From positions 1-32,315 of the forward strand of contig JANQEH010000011.1 in assembly GCA_028278455.1 (NCBI GenBank): a DNA stretch of 32,315 bases. The letters run 5' to 3'. The position numbers were made by a program, and so were the translations under genes. Source of the DNA: a bacterium (GTDB lineage: Bacteria; SM23-31). A model generated the notes under the pieces. It saw only the letters and a list, made by a program, of their open reading frames with translations. It made no database searches and was not told the DNA's origin. Below, piece by piece: positions 15,801 through 24,516 of the stretch. The first letter of the stretch is position 1. Each line of letters opens with the position of its first letter.

Positions 15801-17876
15801 CTATATCTTCTCTTTAAAACTTCTGCCGTATTTTATCCCATATTTGTTCATTTTGTTTCTAAGTGAACTGGGATTAACACCGAGTATTTCTGCCGCACCG
15901 CCAGGTCCATGAATTTTGCCATTAGTTTCAAGAACAACATTTTGTATATGATCTGATATCAGATTGTCAAGATTCCTTGATGAGCTCGCTCCCGGTAACG
16001 GGATTTCATCCGGGACTTTACCGGAGGGTATCAACAGCGAGAAATCCAGAGGACCAGCGGGATTTAATATCATAGACCTTTCAACAAGATTACCAAGTTC
16101 CCTTACATTGCCCGGCCATCCGTAATTCATCAGAATTTTCATCGAGTCAGGAACTACAGCAGGAATCTGAGGAAGCTTAAGTTCTCTTGTTTTAAGAATA
16201 ATCAGGTGCTGCAATAAGGCTGCAATATCGTGCTTTCTTTCGCGTAATGGCGGTATACTTATCGGAAACACATTTAGCCTGAACCAGAGATCCTCCCTGA
16301 ATTCTCCGGATTGAACCATTTTCTCGAGATCTCTGTTTGTTGCGGCAATGATTCTGATATCCAGGGGGATTGTCTTCACACCGCCTACCCGTTCAATTTC
16401 TTTGCTTTGTATAACTTTCAGTAACCGGACCTGAGCAGGCAGGGGCAGCTCACCTATCTCATCAAGAAAGATCGTTCCTTTATCAGCCCTCTCGAATCTT
16501 CCCCGCTTTTGTGCAAGAGCTCCTGTAAAGGCGCCTTTCTCATGACCGAACAATTCGCTGTCGATCAGTGTATCCGGTATTGCTCCGCAATTGACACTTA
16601 CAAATGGCCCGTTCTTACGAGGAGAAGAGTAATGTATGGCGTTTGCGATCACATCTTTACCTGCACCGGTTTCTCCAAGTAGGAGTACGGGGCTGTCAAG
16701 AGAGGCAACATGTCCGGCTTTTTCCATAACTTCCTTAAGTCCGAAGTTTGCTCCGATTATCTCATCTCCTGAGATCCGCCTCAATTCACCATGAAGATAC
16801 CGGTTATCATCTGCTAACAGATCCTTCAATTTAAGAACTTCCCGGTGTTTGAGTGTATTCGACATTGCCACGAAGAATGGTTCTTTTAATAACGAATATA
16901 AATTTGAATGATATTCACTGTACCTATCATTTCCCTCAGCAAGGACAACAAGTGTTCCAATAATTTTATTTTCAAGAATGAGCGGCATACTCAAAGCCGA
17001 TGACGGCGGTTCACCAAGAGATCTTTGCATGTGGATTGTTACAGGTTCTTCTAAGGGTTTATTTATTCTAATTACAGCAGGGAGTTCACCGGCACGCCAT
17101 ACATTTGCCAGTTCTAATAAAGCGTTTGTTGAATCTGAGTTGAACGGTACCAGGAGATCCATCTGTTCACTCATGTTTTCCCTCGCCCGGGCAACTATTC
17201 TCATTGCATTGAGTTCAGATTCATATTTCTGGAGGTACATAACATCAACCGGCAGATGTTTAGCCATATATTCAACACAGGATCGAAGTCCTTCCTCGAT
17301 TTCCAGATTACCGCATAGCCGCTTTGTTATTTCCCAGAAGAAATCTCTATCGAACAGCCGTAGTTCATTGCGGTGTTTGAGTGCATTAGACATAGCGATT
17401 TGAAAAGGTTCTTTCAAAAGTGAAACCAGTTCCAAGTGCTTCTCATTATACTGCAAATGTGTTGATATAAAAGTGACTACCCCAACAAGAACTGACTGTG
17501 TTCCAAGTGGTAAAACAAGGATTGATTCTGCTTCTTGATTATAAAAAGCAAGCAGCTCCCGAGTGAGAGAGATCTCATTGGGTTTATCATAATAATAGGG
17601 CTCCGGGATACCATCCTGATATTTTTTTTTAAGGAACGCCCTTGCTTCCTGCGATAATGGTGTAATCATATCGATGTTTTCCGATTTTTCCCGTGTTGCA
17701 TCGACAATGGTTCGCATCACCCTTGCATCTCTGTCAAAATATTCAAGTAACAAACGATCTGCAGGTATATATTCCTGAATGTATTCCAGGAAAGAACTCA
17801 TTGCCTTCTCAATTTCGAGATTTCCACAAATCCTCAGTGTTGCTTCACGAAAGAATCTGCTGCTGTCAAATCGCAT
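15801..17876 (-). CDS. sigma-54 enhancer-binding regulator with tandem GAF-like domains
   Basis: This activator works with RNA polymerase carrying sigma-54. Residues about 9-170 and 179-343 are two copies of a GAF-like sensor (both have RICGNLEIE or RLCGNLEIE near the start and SLLKEP-AMSN-LKHR at the end). The AAA+ domain follows: Walker A GETGAGKD (401-408), the sigma-54-contacting GAFTGA loop (448-453) and Walker B GTIFLDEIGE (467-476). A Fis-type HTH ends the protein (about 650-683, GGAAEILGVNPSSLRNKMNKYG). There is no receiver domain, so it should respond to a small molecule rather than a histidine kinase. CAGGAGA precedes the ATG. It is divergent from the operon at 18082, and the palindromes between them are its likely sites. 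Confidence 0.95.
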   Translation of the reverse strand: MRFDSSRFFREATLRICGNLEIEKAMSSFLEYIQEYIPADRLLLEYFDRDARVMRTIVDATREKSENIDMITPLSQEARAFLKKKYQDGIPEPYYYDKPNEISLTRELLAFYNQEAESILVLPLGTQSVLVGVVTFISTHLQYNEKHLELVSLLKEPFQIAMSNALKHRNELRLFDRDFFWEITKRLCGNLEIEEGLRSCVEYMAKHLPVDVMYLQKYESELNAMRIVARARENMSEQMDLLVPFNSDSTNALLELANVWRAGELPAVIRINKPLEEPVTIHMQRSLGEPPSSALSMPLILENKIIGTLVVLAEGNDRYSEYHSNLYSLLKEPFFVAMSNTLKHREVLKLKDLLADDNRYLHGELRRISGDEIIGANFGLKEVMEKAGHVASLDSPVLLLGETGAGKDVIANAIHYSSPRKNGPFVSVNCGAIPDTLIDSELFGHEKGAFTGALAQKRGRFERADKGTIFLDEIGELPLPAQVRLLKVIQSKEIERVGGVKTIPLDIRIIAATNRDLEKMVQSGEFREDLWFRLNVFPISIPPLRERKHDIAALLQHLIILKTRELKLPQIPAVVPDSMKILMNYGWPGNVRELGNLVERSMILNPAGPLDFSLLIPSGKVPDEIPLPGASSSRNLDNLISDHIQNVVLETNGKIHGPGGAAEILGVNPSSLRNKMNKYGIKYGRSFKEKI

Positions 17877-17898
17877 TTAGTTTCTCCTGCTCGTGCAA

Positions 17899-17965
17899 TT
17901 GCCTTATTTGACAAATATACACACAATTGCCTTATTAGGCAACAAGAAATTGCCTTATTAGGCAA
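17899..17965. promoter_or_regulatory. three operator-like palindromes (enhancer sites for the sigma-54 activator)
   Basis: Copies at 17927-17942 and 17950-17965 read TTGCCTTATTAGGCAA: perfect six-base arms TTGCCT/AGGCAA around TATT. A third, degenerate copy at 17899-17914 reads TTGCCTTATTTGACAA. They start 28 and 23 bases apart. Their centres lie about 137, 109 and 86 bases upstream of the transcription start inferred from the -24/-12 element, the usual place for upstream activating sequences. The distal copy begins 22 bases from the regulator start codon, so autorepression is plausible. Confidence 0.85.
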
Positions 17966-18017
17966 TTGCACTTGTGTGGTTTATTGTAAAGTATTGTTTT
18001 TATACAACATATGATTT

Positions 18018-18034
18018 TGGCACGGTTATGGCAT
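18018..18034 (+). promoter_or_regulatory. sigma-54 (-24/-12) promoter
   Basis: TGGCACG-GTTA-TGGCAT carries GG at 18019-18020 and GC at 18031-18032 with exactly ten bases between. This matches the invariant GG-N10-GC of sigma-54 promoters; TGGCAC is the consensus -24 box and the -12 box has TGGC for TTGC. The inferred start of transcription is near 18044, about 38 bases before the first gene. The divergent sigma-54 activator and its palindromes lie directly upstream. Confidence 0.88.
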
Positions 18035-18081
18035 AGTGATAAAACAGAATGTTAATCTAACCAATTTTAAGGGACAGAATA

Positions 18082-18369
18082 ATGAAGTGGATTGAAATTA
18101 TTGAACTGAGATCAACAGATTTAGGTGACAGGCTCATTGAAAAAGATCTGAAGAAGATTTTAACCCAGTTAGAAAAAGAATCAGAAAAATATAATATAAA
18201 AGTATATACGCGAGTTATGGTAGATACAGATTACAGTATCCATCTGGTACATGACAGCAGGATTGTTGAAAGCGGTGGAAGCGTTCTCGGCATCAGACTC
18301 GTATCAGCGTTGAAATCTTATGGATTAGTAAACCATACTATTTGGATTGAAAAAACGCTAAAAAGTTAA
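18082..18369 (+). CDS. small uncharacterised cytosolic protein
   Basis: First gene of the sigma-54 operon. The 95-residue product has no signal or membrane helix. Its pattern (MKWIEIIELRS, a long helix rich in Lys/Glu, IKVYTRVMVDTDYSIHL, a helix, then NHTIWIEK) suggests a small alpha/beta fold, perhaps of the ferredoxin-like dimeric type. I do not recognise a named family, though it reads like a conserved protein rather than noise. GGGACAG lies before the ATG. The next gene begins 24 bases after its stop. Confidence 0.82.
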   Translation: MKWIEIIELRSTDLGDRLIEKDLKKILTQLEKESEKYNIKVYTRVMVDTDYSIHLVHDSRIVESGGSVLGIRLVSALKSYGLVNHTIWIEKTLKS

Positions 18370-18393
18370 AAAAGAATATCATGGAGAGTTGAA

Positions 18394-19176
18394 ATGCAAT
18401 ATAAAGATCAAATAGTCAAGATAGCAGTCCAGGTTTGGACCATAGTTCTTCTAATAATTCCAACTGCATATGGACAGGAAATGACAGGGGAAGAGATAAT
18501 CAAGAAAGTCAATGAAATATTTAATCCGGCTTCAAGCTACGGCAGATCGAAAATGACAATCGTGACGACTTCCGGCCAGAAAAGAACTTTTGAATTCGAG
18601 TCATGGAGTAAGGATGGCGGAGAAAAGAACCTGGTCAGGTATCATAAACCCGGCCGTGTTAAAGATCAGGCAACGTTGATGTTGAATCATGCTGATGACA
18701 TCTGGATGTTCTTCCCCAGAACTCAGAGAGTAAGAAAACTTGCCACTCATGCTAAGAAGCAGAAAATGCAGGGCAGCGATTTTTCATACGAAGATATGGG
18801 AAGCGGAGACACATTTATTACGGATTTCACACCGGTAAGGCTTGGAGATGAAAAAATGAATGAGAAAATTTGTTACAAGCTTGAGATGGTCCGGAAAGAA
18901 GACAGCGACCTTTCGTATTCGAGAATGATAATGTGGATCATTAAAGAAAATTTTGTTCCTGTCGTGATCGATTACTATGATGAAAAGGATCCGGTCAGGC
19001 ATATAAAAAGGCTGGTACAGAGCAACATACGATTAATTGGCTCGATCCCTACAGCTATGAGATCAGTTATGTACAACAGAGGTGATAATTCTCAGACTGA
19101 ACTCGAATTGTTGGAGATAAAATATGATTTACCTCTGAGTGATGCAATGTTCACTGAAAGGAGTCTCAAAAAATGA
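18394..19176 (+). CDS. LolA-like periplasmic outer-membrane lipoprotein-sorting protein
   Basis: Signal peptide at residues about 10-28 (VWTIVLLIIPTAYGQ), then the LolA/LolB-like fold known from COG2834-type proteins: GRSKMTIVTTSGQKRTFEFE, LVRYHKPGRVKDQATLML, DDIWMFFPRTQRVRKL and DFSYEDMG. These soluble proteins carry hydrophobic ligands in a half-barrel. Relatives are very often encoded next to MMPL/RND transporters, as here, which suggests lipid handover between the inner-membrane pump and the outer membrane. Its stop overlaps the next start by four bases (ATGA), so translation is probably coupled. GGAGAG precedes the ATG. Confidence 0.9.
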   Translation: MQYKDQIVKIAVQVWTIVLLIIPTAYGQEMTGEEIIKKVNEIFNPASSYGRSKMTIVTTSGQKRTFEFESWSKDGGEKNLVRYHKPGRVKDQATLMLNHADDIWMFFPRTQRVRKLATHAKKQKMQGSDFSYEDMGSGDTFITDFTPVRLGDEKMNEKICYKLEMVRKEDSDLSYSRMIMWIIKENFVPVVIDYYDEKDPVRHIKRLVQSNIRLIGSIPTAMRSVMYNRGDNSQTELELLEIKYDLPLSDAMFTERSLKK

Positions 19177-20363
19177 AAAAGTTTTTATTTATAATAATAA
19201 TAAATTGCTTCAATTTCACATCAGCAGGAGCCCAGGAAGGCGTAGAATTATTCGGATATTTCGAGTCGCAGGTCATGGGTACAAAGATCGGGAAGGAATT
19301 CTTCCAGCTGCAATCCAACAAACTCCGTGTGGACCTGAGCGCTGATCTTTCTGATAACATATCTTTTGCTGCAAATTTCGATTATATAACATATGACGGT
19401 AAAAAGCAATGGAATATTCTTGAATACTTATCTGATGAAATAACCTCTACCGTTTCATCTGAAATGGAAGATTTATATGTAGTTTCTTTCTCTAACAGGC
19501 AGTTTCTCGATAATGCTTATATAAAAGTGAATTTCAATAAATTTGATCTGACACTCGGGAAGCAGCAAATCTCCATAGGTACAGGTTATACATGGAATCC
19601 TTTAGATGTTTTCAATACCAAGGATGTGCTCGATCCTACCTATGAACAACCGGGACATAATGCTTTGCGCGCGGATATCCCAATAGGTAAAAAACTGACA
19701 CTGAATTGTCTATACTCTCCTGATGAAACCTGGAACAGCTCTGGTAAAATGGTTCAGGTCAAGGGTGGAGTATCTCATTTCGATTTCACAGTTACAGCAA
19801 TTGAAATACTCTGGTCATTTCATGATTACACACAGTTTGATACTGAAAAATCGAGTTTTCGACTGGTACCTGAAAAAAGGCATGTAATAGGGGGGAGTAC
19901 AGTTGGAGAACTGCTTGGTATGGGTGTATGGGCAGAATACGGATATAATGATATGCAGATGACGGATAATTATTATGAACTGGCAGCAGGAGCTGATTAT
20001 ACATTTGATTCTCAAACATACATTATGGCTGAGTTTTACAGGAATACTCTCGGAAAAACAGATCACAAAAACTACAGCCTGAATGACTGGATGCGGCAGT
20101 TTACTTCAGAGCAGAAAACAATTACCCGGGACCAGGTATACTTTTTAATGCGGCATCCCGTAACGGACTTACTGGATCTCGGCACGTCAGGTATCCTGAG
20201 TTTATCGGATAAAAGTTTTGCATTGATCCCGACATTAAATTACAGCTTCTCTGATAATATGGAAATCATGGCATATCTGAACTTAAATATCGGAAGAAAT
20301 GGTAAAGCTTATTCGGAAGAATCAGGTAATGGCGGACAGATTAGAGTACGTGTGTATTTCTAA
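19173..20363 (+). CDS. outer-membrane beta-barrel protein
   Basis: A signal peptide (residues 1-20, cleavage near SAGA-Q) is followed by 370 residues of alternating strand pattern: LRVDLSADLSDNISFAANFDY, AYIKVNFNKFDLTLGKQQIS, then YELAAGADYTFDSQTYIMAEFYR. The C-terminus QIRVRVYF ends in the aromatic residue that signals insertion by the BAM complex. It looks like a DUF1302-type or alginate-export-like porin rather than a TonB receptor, since no plug domain is seen. Its place between the LolA-like and MMPL genes suggests it is the outer-membrane partner of the pump. It overlaps the LolA-like gene by four bases. Confidence 0.85.
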   Translation: MKKFLFIIIINCFNFTSAGAQEGVELFGYFESQVMGTKIGKEFFQLQSNKLRVDLSADLSDNISFAANFDYITYDGKKQWNILEYLSDEITSTVSSEMEDLYVVSFSNRQFLDNAYIKVNFNKFDLTLGKQQISIGTGYTWNPLDVFNTKDVLDPTYEQPGHNALRADIPIGKKLTLNCLYSPDETWNSSGKMVQVKGGVSHFDFTVTAIEILWSFHDYTQFDTEKSSFRLVPEKRHVIGGSTVGELLGMGVWAEYGYNDMQMTDNYYELAAGADYTFDSQTYIMAEFYRNTLGKTDHKNYSLNDWMRQFTSEQKTITRDQVYFLMRHPVTDLLDLGTSGILSLSDKSFALIPTLNYSFSDNMEIMAYLNLNIGRNGKAYSEESGNGGQIRVRVYF

Positions 20364-20390
20364 ATGATGAAACCGAACAGGAGAAATATA

Positions 20391-23282
20391 ATGAGAGATA
20401 GACTACTAAGAAAACTTGCGGATCTGCATGTAACTCATCCATGGAAGATGCTTACTGCAGTCTTGATATTAACCCTTATCATGGGAAATCTGTCATCGCG
20501 TATTGAAGTTACTATGCGGACGTCTGATCTCCTGCCGGAGAAAAACAGTAAAGTTGTTGAGTTCAACAGGATTGTAGACGAATTTGCTACTGCAACAAAC
20601 CTTACTGTTGTAGTTCAGGGTGATGAAGAGCGGATCAAGGAATTTGCCGATGAACTTGAACCCCTTATCCTCGCGCTATATGACTCAAGCATGAATGAGT
20701 CAAACAATGAAAAGATAGCAAAGCTGGAAGAAAGACTTGAAGAAATTCGTCTGAGCGGCAGGGATGGATCGGTGATCCCTGAAATCAAATCAGAGATCAA
20801 TTCACTTCAATCCCGAATAAACAAGAGGCTTTTTCAGAGGGTGGACTACAAAGCTGAAACCGAATTCCTGAAAAACCATATGCTGATGCTGATTGATGAA
20901 AATGATCTTAAGAACACTAAAGACATTTTCATGAATCCCAATCTTTCGGAATTATTAACAAACTTAAACAATTCGATGGAGAAAGAGTATGTTGGACAGG
21001 AAGAATCGATATCTACCAGGGAGAAAGAGGATGGCGCTTTTTCATTTCTGGATGGCATTCAACACCTGATTATAACATTACAGAGAGCCGTGAAAGATAA
21101 AAACACCACTGATAATGAAATATACAAAACTGCGGATAAACTCCTGTTCGGCGAGCCATATATGCTCTCTTACGACAGGCAAGCTCTGGTAATGATAGCT
21201 ATCCCCAATTTTACGATCATGGACAGAGACCTGTTAGGCATTGCAGCAGTTTCAGTACAGGATCTTATCGACAAACAGATAAGAGAATATCCGGATATAA
21301 AGGCAGGTATAAGCGGCGCTATTGCTCGAGAATATGACGAGGAAGTATATGGAAGAGAGGCGATTGGATCGTCTACACTTTTTGCCATGATTGCCATTCT
21401 TTTACTTCTAATGGTATCATTCAGGATGTGGGTGTCACCGATTTTCGCCTTACTGACACTGGCCGTCGGGATTGTATGGGCTCTTGGTGCATCATGGATC
21501 GCAGTGGGCAAACTGAATATGGTAACTTCAATGATGTCGGTAATCATACTTGGTCTGGGTATCGATTTTGCAGTGCATCTCATCTCAAGCTTCACTGAAC
21601 GCAGGGCAGCCGGTGAAAGCATAGCCTCTGCTATGAGGAACACATATTTAAAAAGCGGGAAAGGAATTATTACCGGATCAGCGACAACAGCCTGCGCATT
21701 TCTGACGCTGATGATCAGTGAAGCTCGCGGAATGAGGGAATTAGGTATTGTGGTTGGTATCGGCCTTATTTCGATACTTGCTGCAACGATGTTCTTTCTG
21801 CCAACTATGCTTGTATTCAGAGAGCGGTTTGTTGACAGGCGGAGAGAAAAGAAAGCTGACAAGTCAAGTAATGCTCAAAAAGACATCTCTTTTAAATTTC
21901 TTGGAAATTTCGGTGAACTTCTCAGCAAAAGATATTTATTTACAATTTTTGCTTCCATCGCAGTGTCTTCTATTTTAGTCATGTCAGCATTGAAGATCAA
22001 ATATGATCACAATTTCATGAACCTTGAACCGGAAGGATTGACTTCTGTCGCTCTGATGGATACGGTTCTTAATAAATTTGATCTGAATATTGAATACGGA
22101 CTTATCCTTGCTGATAACATCGAGGAATCCCGTGATTTCTCTGAAAAATGCCGCGAACTTAGTTCAGTTGCCCGGACTGACGATATATCGATCTATCTTC
22201 CCTCAAAAGACGAACAGAACAGACGTATTCCACACATCAGGGAAGTGATCTATAATATGAAAAATTCTTCAATCAGGCAAAAGATCCGTTCTTCAGAAAT
22301 CGAGATAATCAAGAGCGAGATAGACCGCCTGGAAATGAATATAATGGAGATGCAGGACATGGCGTATATTGGCGGTCAGGATAAGGTGGACAAGAAGTGC
22401 ATGGAGATTGTCGGAGATCCAGATGATCCTAAATCAGCGAACATTATAAGGGATCTGAGAGAAATATTCAATTCTAACACCACCTCAATACAGGATGGAC
22501 TAACCGGATTTCAGAAGACCTTTGGTCCGTATTATAAAAGTGCTGTTTTAAAGATGGGCACAACAAATCCGATTACGCTTCAAGAACTACCATTAACTAT
22601 CCTGGATAGATACGGCAACAGGACCAGAGATAGATTTATGATCACGGTCTATCCCCAGGGAAATTTGTGGGAGCACAAGGAACTTCTTGACAGGTTTGTC
22701 GACGATATGGAGTATATAACGGAAAAGGCGACAGGTTCACCTTCCCTGATGACAGCTCTTATGAGGATTTTTGCAAGAGATGGTCGAAATGCAATAATGT
22801 TGACACTTGTGATAGTATTTCTCCTGTTGTGGCTGGATTTCCGGAATCCCGGTTATGCCCTGATGGCGATGGTACCTCTTGCTTGCGGTGTGTTCTGGAT
22901 GATGGGTGCTATGCAACTATTAGGTATGAAACTGAATATGATGAGCATGATGGGGCTGCCTTTGATTATCGGGATAGGTATTGATGACGGTGTACATGTG
23001 ATGCATCGCTGGTTAAGTGAAGGAAATGGAAAAATCAGAATAGTATTCTCAAGCACTGGCAAAGCGATATTTCTTACTTCTTTGACAACTATGTTCGCAT
23101 TTGGTTCACTGGGTTTCTCGATCTTTCGCGGATGGGCATCATTCGGGATTTCGCTTGCGATTGGAGTAGCCGCATGTTTTCTGACATCTGTACTGATTCT
23201 GCCCGGAATTCTCGGTTTGATAGAAAGGATGAAAAGACAAGTCAGTAAGGAAAAATTAAAATCTAATAATGAGGAGTTGTAA
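20391..23282 (+). CDS. MMPL/RND-family transporter
   Basis: A 963-residue inner-membrane protein with two MMPL halves. Each half has one N-terminal helix, a large periplasmic domain and five packed helices. The likely proton-relay acidic residues sit in GLGIDFAVH of the first half and GIGIDDGVH of the second. The first periplasmic domain holds a long charged coiled-coil stretch (around IAKLEERLEEIR through INSLQSRINKR), and the second a shorter one. I place the start at ATG 20391 because CAGGAGA lies six bases upstream; the ATGs at 20364 and 20367 have no ribosome site. MMPL proteins export lipids, hopanoids or sterol-like molecules in known cases. The LolA-like and barrel partners fit that role. 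Confidence 0.93.
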   Translation: MRDRLLRKLADLHVTHPWKMLTAVLILTLIMGNLSSRIEVTMRTSDLLPEKNSKVVEFNRIVDEFATATNLTVVVQGDEERIKEFADELEPLILALYDSSMNESNNEKIAKLEERLEEIRLSGRDGSVIPEIKSEINSLQSRINKRLFQRVDYKAETEFLKNHMLMLIDENDLKNTKDIFMNPNLSELLTNLNNSMEKEYVGQEESISTREKEDGAFSFLDGIQHLIITLQRAVKDKNTTDNEIYKTADKLLFGEPYMLSYDRQALVMIAIPNFTIMDRDLLGIAAVSVQDLIDKQIREYPDIKAGISGAIAREYDEEVYGREAIGSSTLFAMIAILLLLMVSFRMWVSPIFALLTLAVGIVWALGASWIAVGKLNMVTSMMSVIILGLGIDFAVHLISSFTERRAAGESIASAMRNTYLKSGKGIITGSATTACAFLTLMISEARGMRELGIVVGIGLISILAATMFFLPTMLVFRERFVDRRREKKADKSSNAQKDISFKFLGNFGELLSKRYLFTIFASIAVSSILVMSALKIKYDHNFMNLEPEGLTSVALMDTVLNKFDLNIEYGLILADNIEESRDFSEKCRELSSVARTDDISIYLPSKDEQNRRIPHIREVIYNMKNSSIRQKIRSSEIEIIKSEIDRLEMNIMEMQDMAYIGGQDKVDKKCMEIVGDPDDPKSANIIRDLREIFNSNTTSIQDGLTGFQKTFGPYYKSAVLKMGTTNPITLQELPLTILDRYGNRTRDRFMITVYPQGNLWEHKELLDRFVDDMEYITEKATGSPSLMTALMRIFARDGRNAIMLTLVIVFLLLWLDFRNPGYALMAMVPLACGVFWMMGAMQLLGMKLNMMSMMGLPLIIGIGIDDGVHVMHRWLSEGNGKIRIVFSSTGKAIFLTSLTTMFAFGSLGFSIFRGWASFGISLAIGVAACFLTSVLILPGILGLIERMKRQVSKEKLKSNNEEL

Positions 23283-23284
23283 CA

Positions 23285-24130
23285 ATGCAAAAGGTATTAG
23301 TTACAGGAGCGACAGGTTATCTCGGTAAATACGTTGTAAGGGAATTTAAAGAACAGGGATACGTGGTCAGAGCACTGGCGAGAGATCCCAAGCGTCTCGA
23401 AAGTATTAGAGAACATATCGATCAAGAACACATAGGAGAAGTAACTGATCCGGATTCTCTGAAAGGGATATGCGACGGTATTGATTTAGTATTCTCCTCA
23501 GTGGGGATAACAAAACAAAAAGATGGTCTTACCTATATGGATGTTGATTACCGGGGTAACAAGAATCTTCTTGATGAAGCCAGGAACTCGGGAGTATCAA
23601 AGTTCATTTTTGTTTCGGTTTTCAACTTAGAGAAGATGAAGGATCTAAAAGCAGTTCAGGCCAAAATCAGATTTGAAAATGAACTGATGAATTCCGGAAT
23701 GGATTATACAATAATCTCCCCAAACGGTTTCTTCTCTGATATGCTTGAATACCTGAAAATGGCAGAAAAAGGTAAAGGATACGTATTCGGGAATGGAGAA
23801 TACAGGATTAATCCGATTCATGGAGCTGACCTTGCTGAAGTCTGTGTAAAAGCCGCTTCAGGGAGAGAAAAGGAAGTGAAAGTCGGCGGTCCGGATTTAT
23901 TTACACATAATGAAATATTAATGCTTGCGTTCGAAACAGTAAAAAAACCTGTTAAGATTTTAAAGATACCGATATGGGTGAGGAATTTCATTTTGTCGAT
24001 TGCAAGAGTTTTTACCTCGATTAAGACTTATGGACCTATGGAATTCTTCATGACAGTTCTGGCAATGGATATGACAGCGCCGGTATATGGTAAACGTCAT
24101 TTGAAGAATTTTTTTCTGGATAACTGCTAA
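23285..24130 (+). CDS. atypical short-chain dehydrogenase/NmrA-like NAD(P)-binding protein
   Basis: The Rossmann motif TGATGYLG (residues 7-14) is followed by the atypical SDR core: VFSSVGITKQ, YRGNKNLLDEARNSGVSKFIFVS and SGMDYTIISPNGFFSDM. The classical YxxxK catalytic pair is not evident, as in the atypical SDR/NmrA group, which includes redox sensors, reductases and isomerases. The C-terminal third has a hydrophobic stretch (IPIWVRNFILSIARVF) that may contact a membrane or a lipophilic substrate. GAGGAG lies inside the end of the MMPL gene, whose stop is two bases before this start, so the two are translationally linked. Confidence 0.88.
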   Translation: MQKVLVTGATGYLGKYVVREFKEQGYVVRALARDPKRLESIREHIDQEHIGEVTDPDSLKGICDGIDLVFSSVGITKQKDGLTYMDVDYRGNKNLLDEARNSGVSKFIFVSVFNLEKMKDLKAVQAKIRFENELMNSGMDYTIISPNGFFSDMLEYLKMAEKGKGYVFGNGEYRINPIHGADLAEVCVKAASGREKEVKVGGPDLFTHNEILMLAFETVKKPVKILKIPIWVRNFILSIARVFTSIKTYGPMEFFMTVLAMDMTAPVYGKRHLKNFFLDNC

Positions 24131-24143
24131 AAGGAGATATATC

Positions 24144-24512
24144 ATGAATGAAAAATGTAATTGTAATTCGAATTCGACTTTAATTTTTCCGTGTTCGGGA
24201 GCGGCTGATGTCGGTGAAATAGCTGACCGTGCAGCTAGAAAATTAACCCGGTCCGGCACTGGAACAATGTATTGTCTGGCAGCTATTGGAGGGAGAGTTC
24301 AGCATTTTATTGATACTGCAGTGGAAGCAGAAAATGTAATTATTATCGACGGATGCTCGAACAAATGTGCAGAAAGAACTTTAGCCTCAGTAGGATTAAA
24401 AGGTAATAGATTTGATCTGGAGGATCTGAATTTTAAAAAAGGCAATTCGCCTTCGATAAGTAAGAATGTTGATAAAGTTATAAATATTATTCAAAGCAAA
24501 TTGAAGGAATGA
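24144..24512 (+). CDS. DGC-domain putative zinc-binding protein
   Basis: This 122-residue protein fits the DGC family, named for its Asp-Gly-Cys motif, here IIIDGCSNKCAERTL (DGC at 69-71, further Cys 75). Cys 17 in FPCSG and Cys 44 in TMYCLAA complete a set of four conserved-looking cysteines, suggesting a metal site. The biological role of DGC proteins is not settled; they recur next to redox and nitroreductase-like genes. AAGGAG before the ATG is strong. Gaps are 13 bases upstream and 4 downstream. Confidence 0.88.
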   Translation: MNEKCNCNSNSTLIFPCSGAADVGEIADRAARKLTRSGTGTMYCLAAIGGRVQHFIDTAVEAENVIIIDGCSNKCAERTLASVGLKGNRFDLEDLNFKKGNSPSISKNVDKVINIIQSKLKE

Positions 24513-24516
24513 AACC

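Noticed and set aside
21170-21862. A 230-codon - strand frame inside the MMPL gene
   Set aside because: It is antisense to a conserved membrane domain with recognised motifs, and has no ribosome site.
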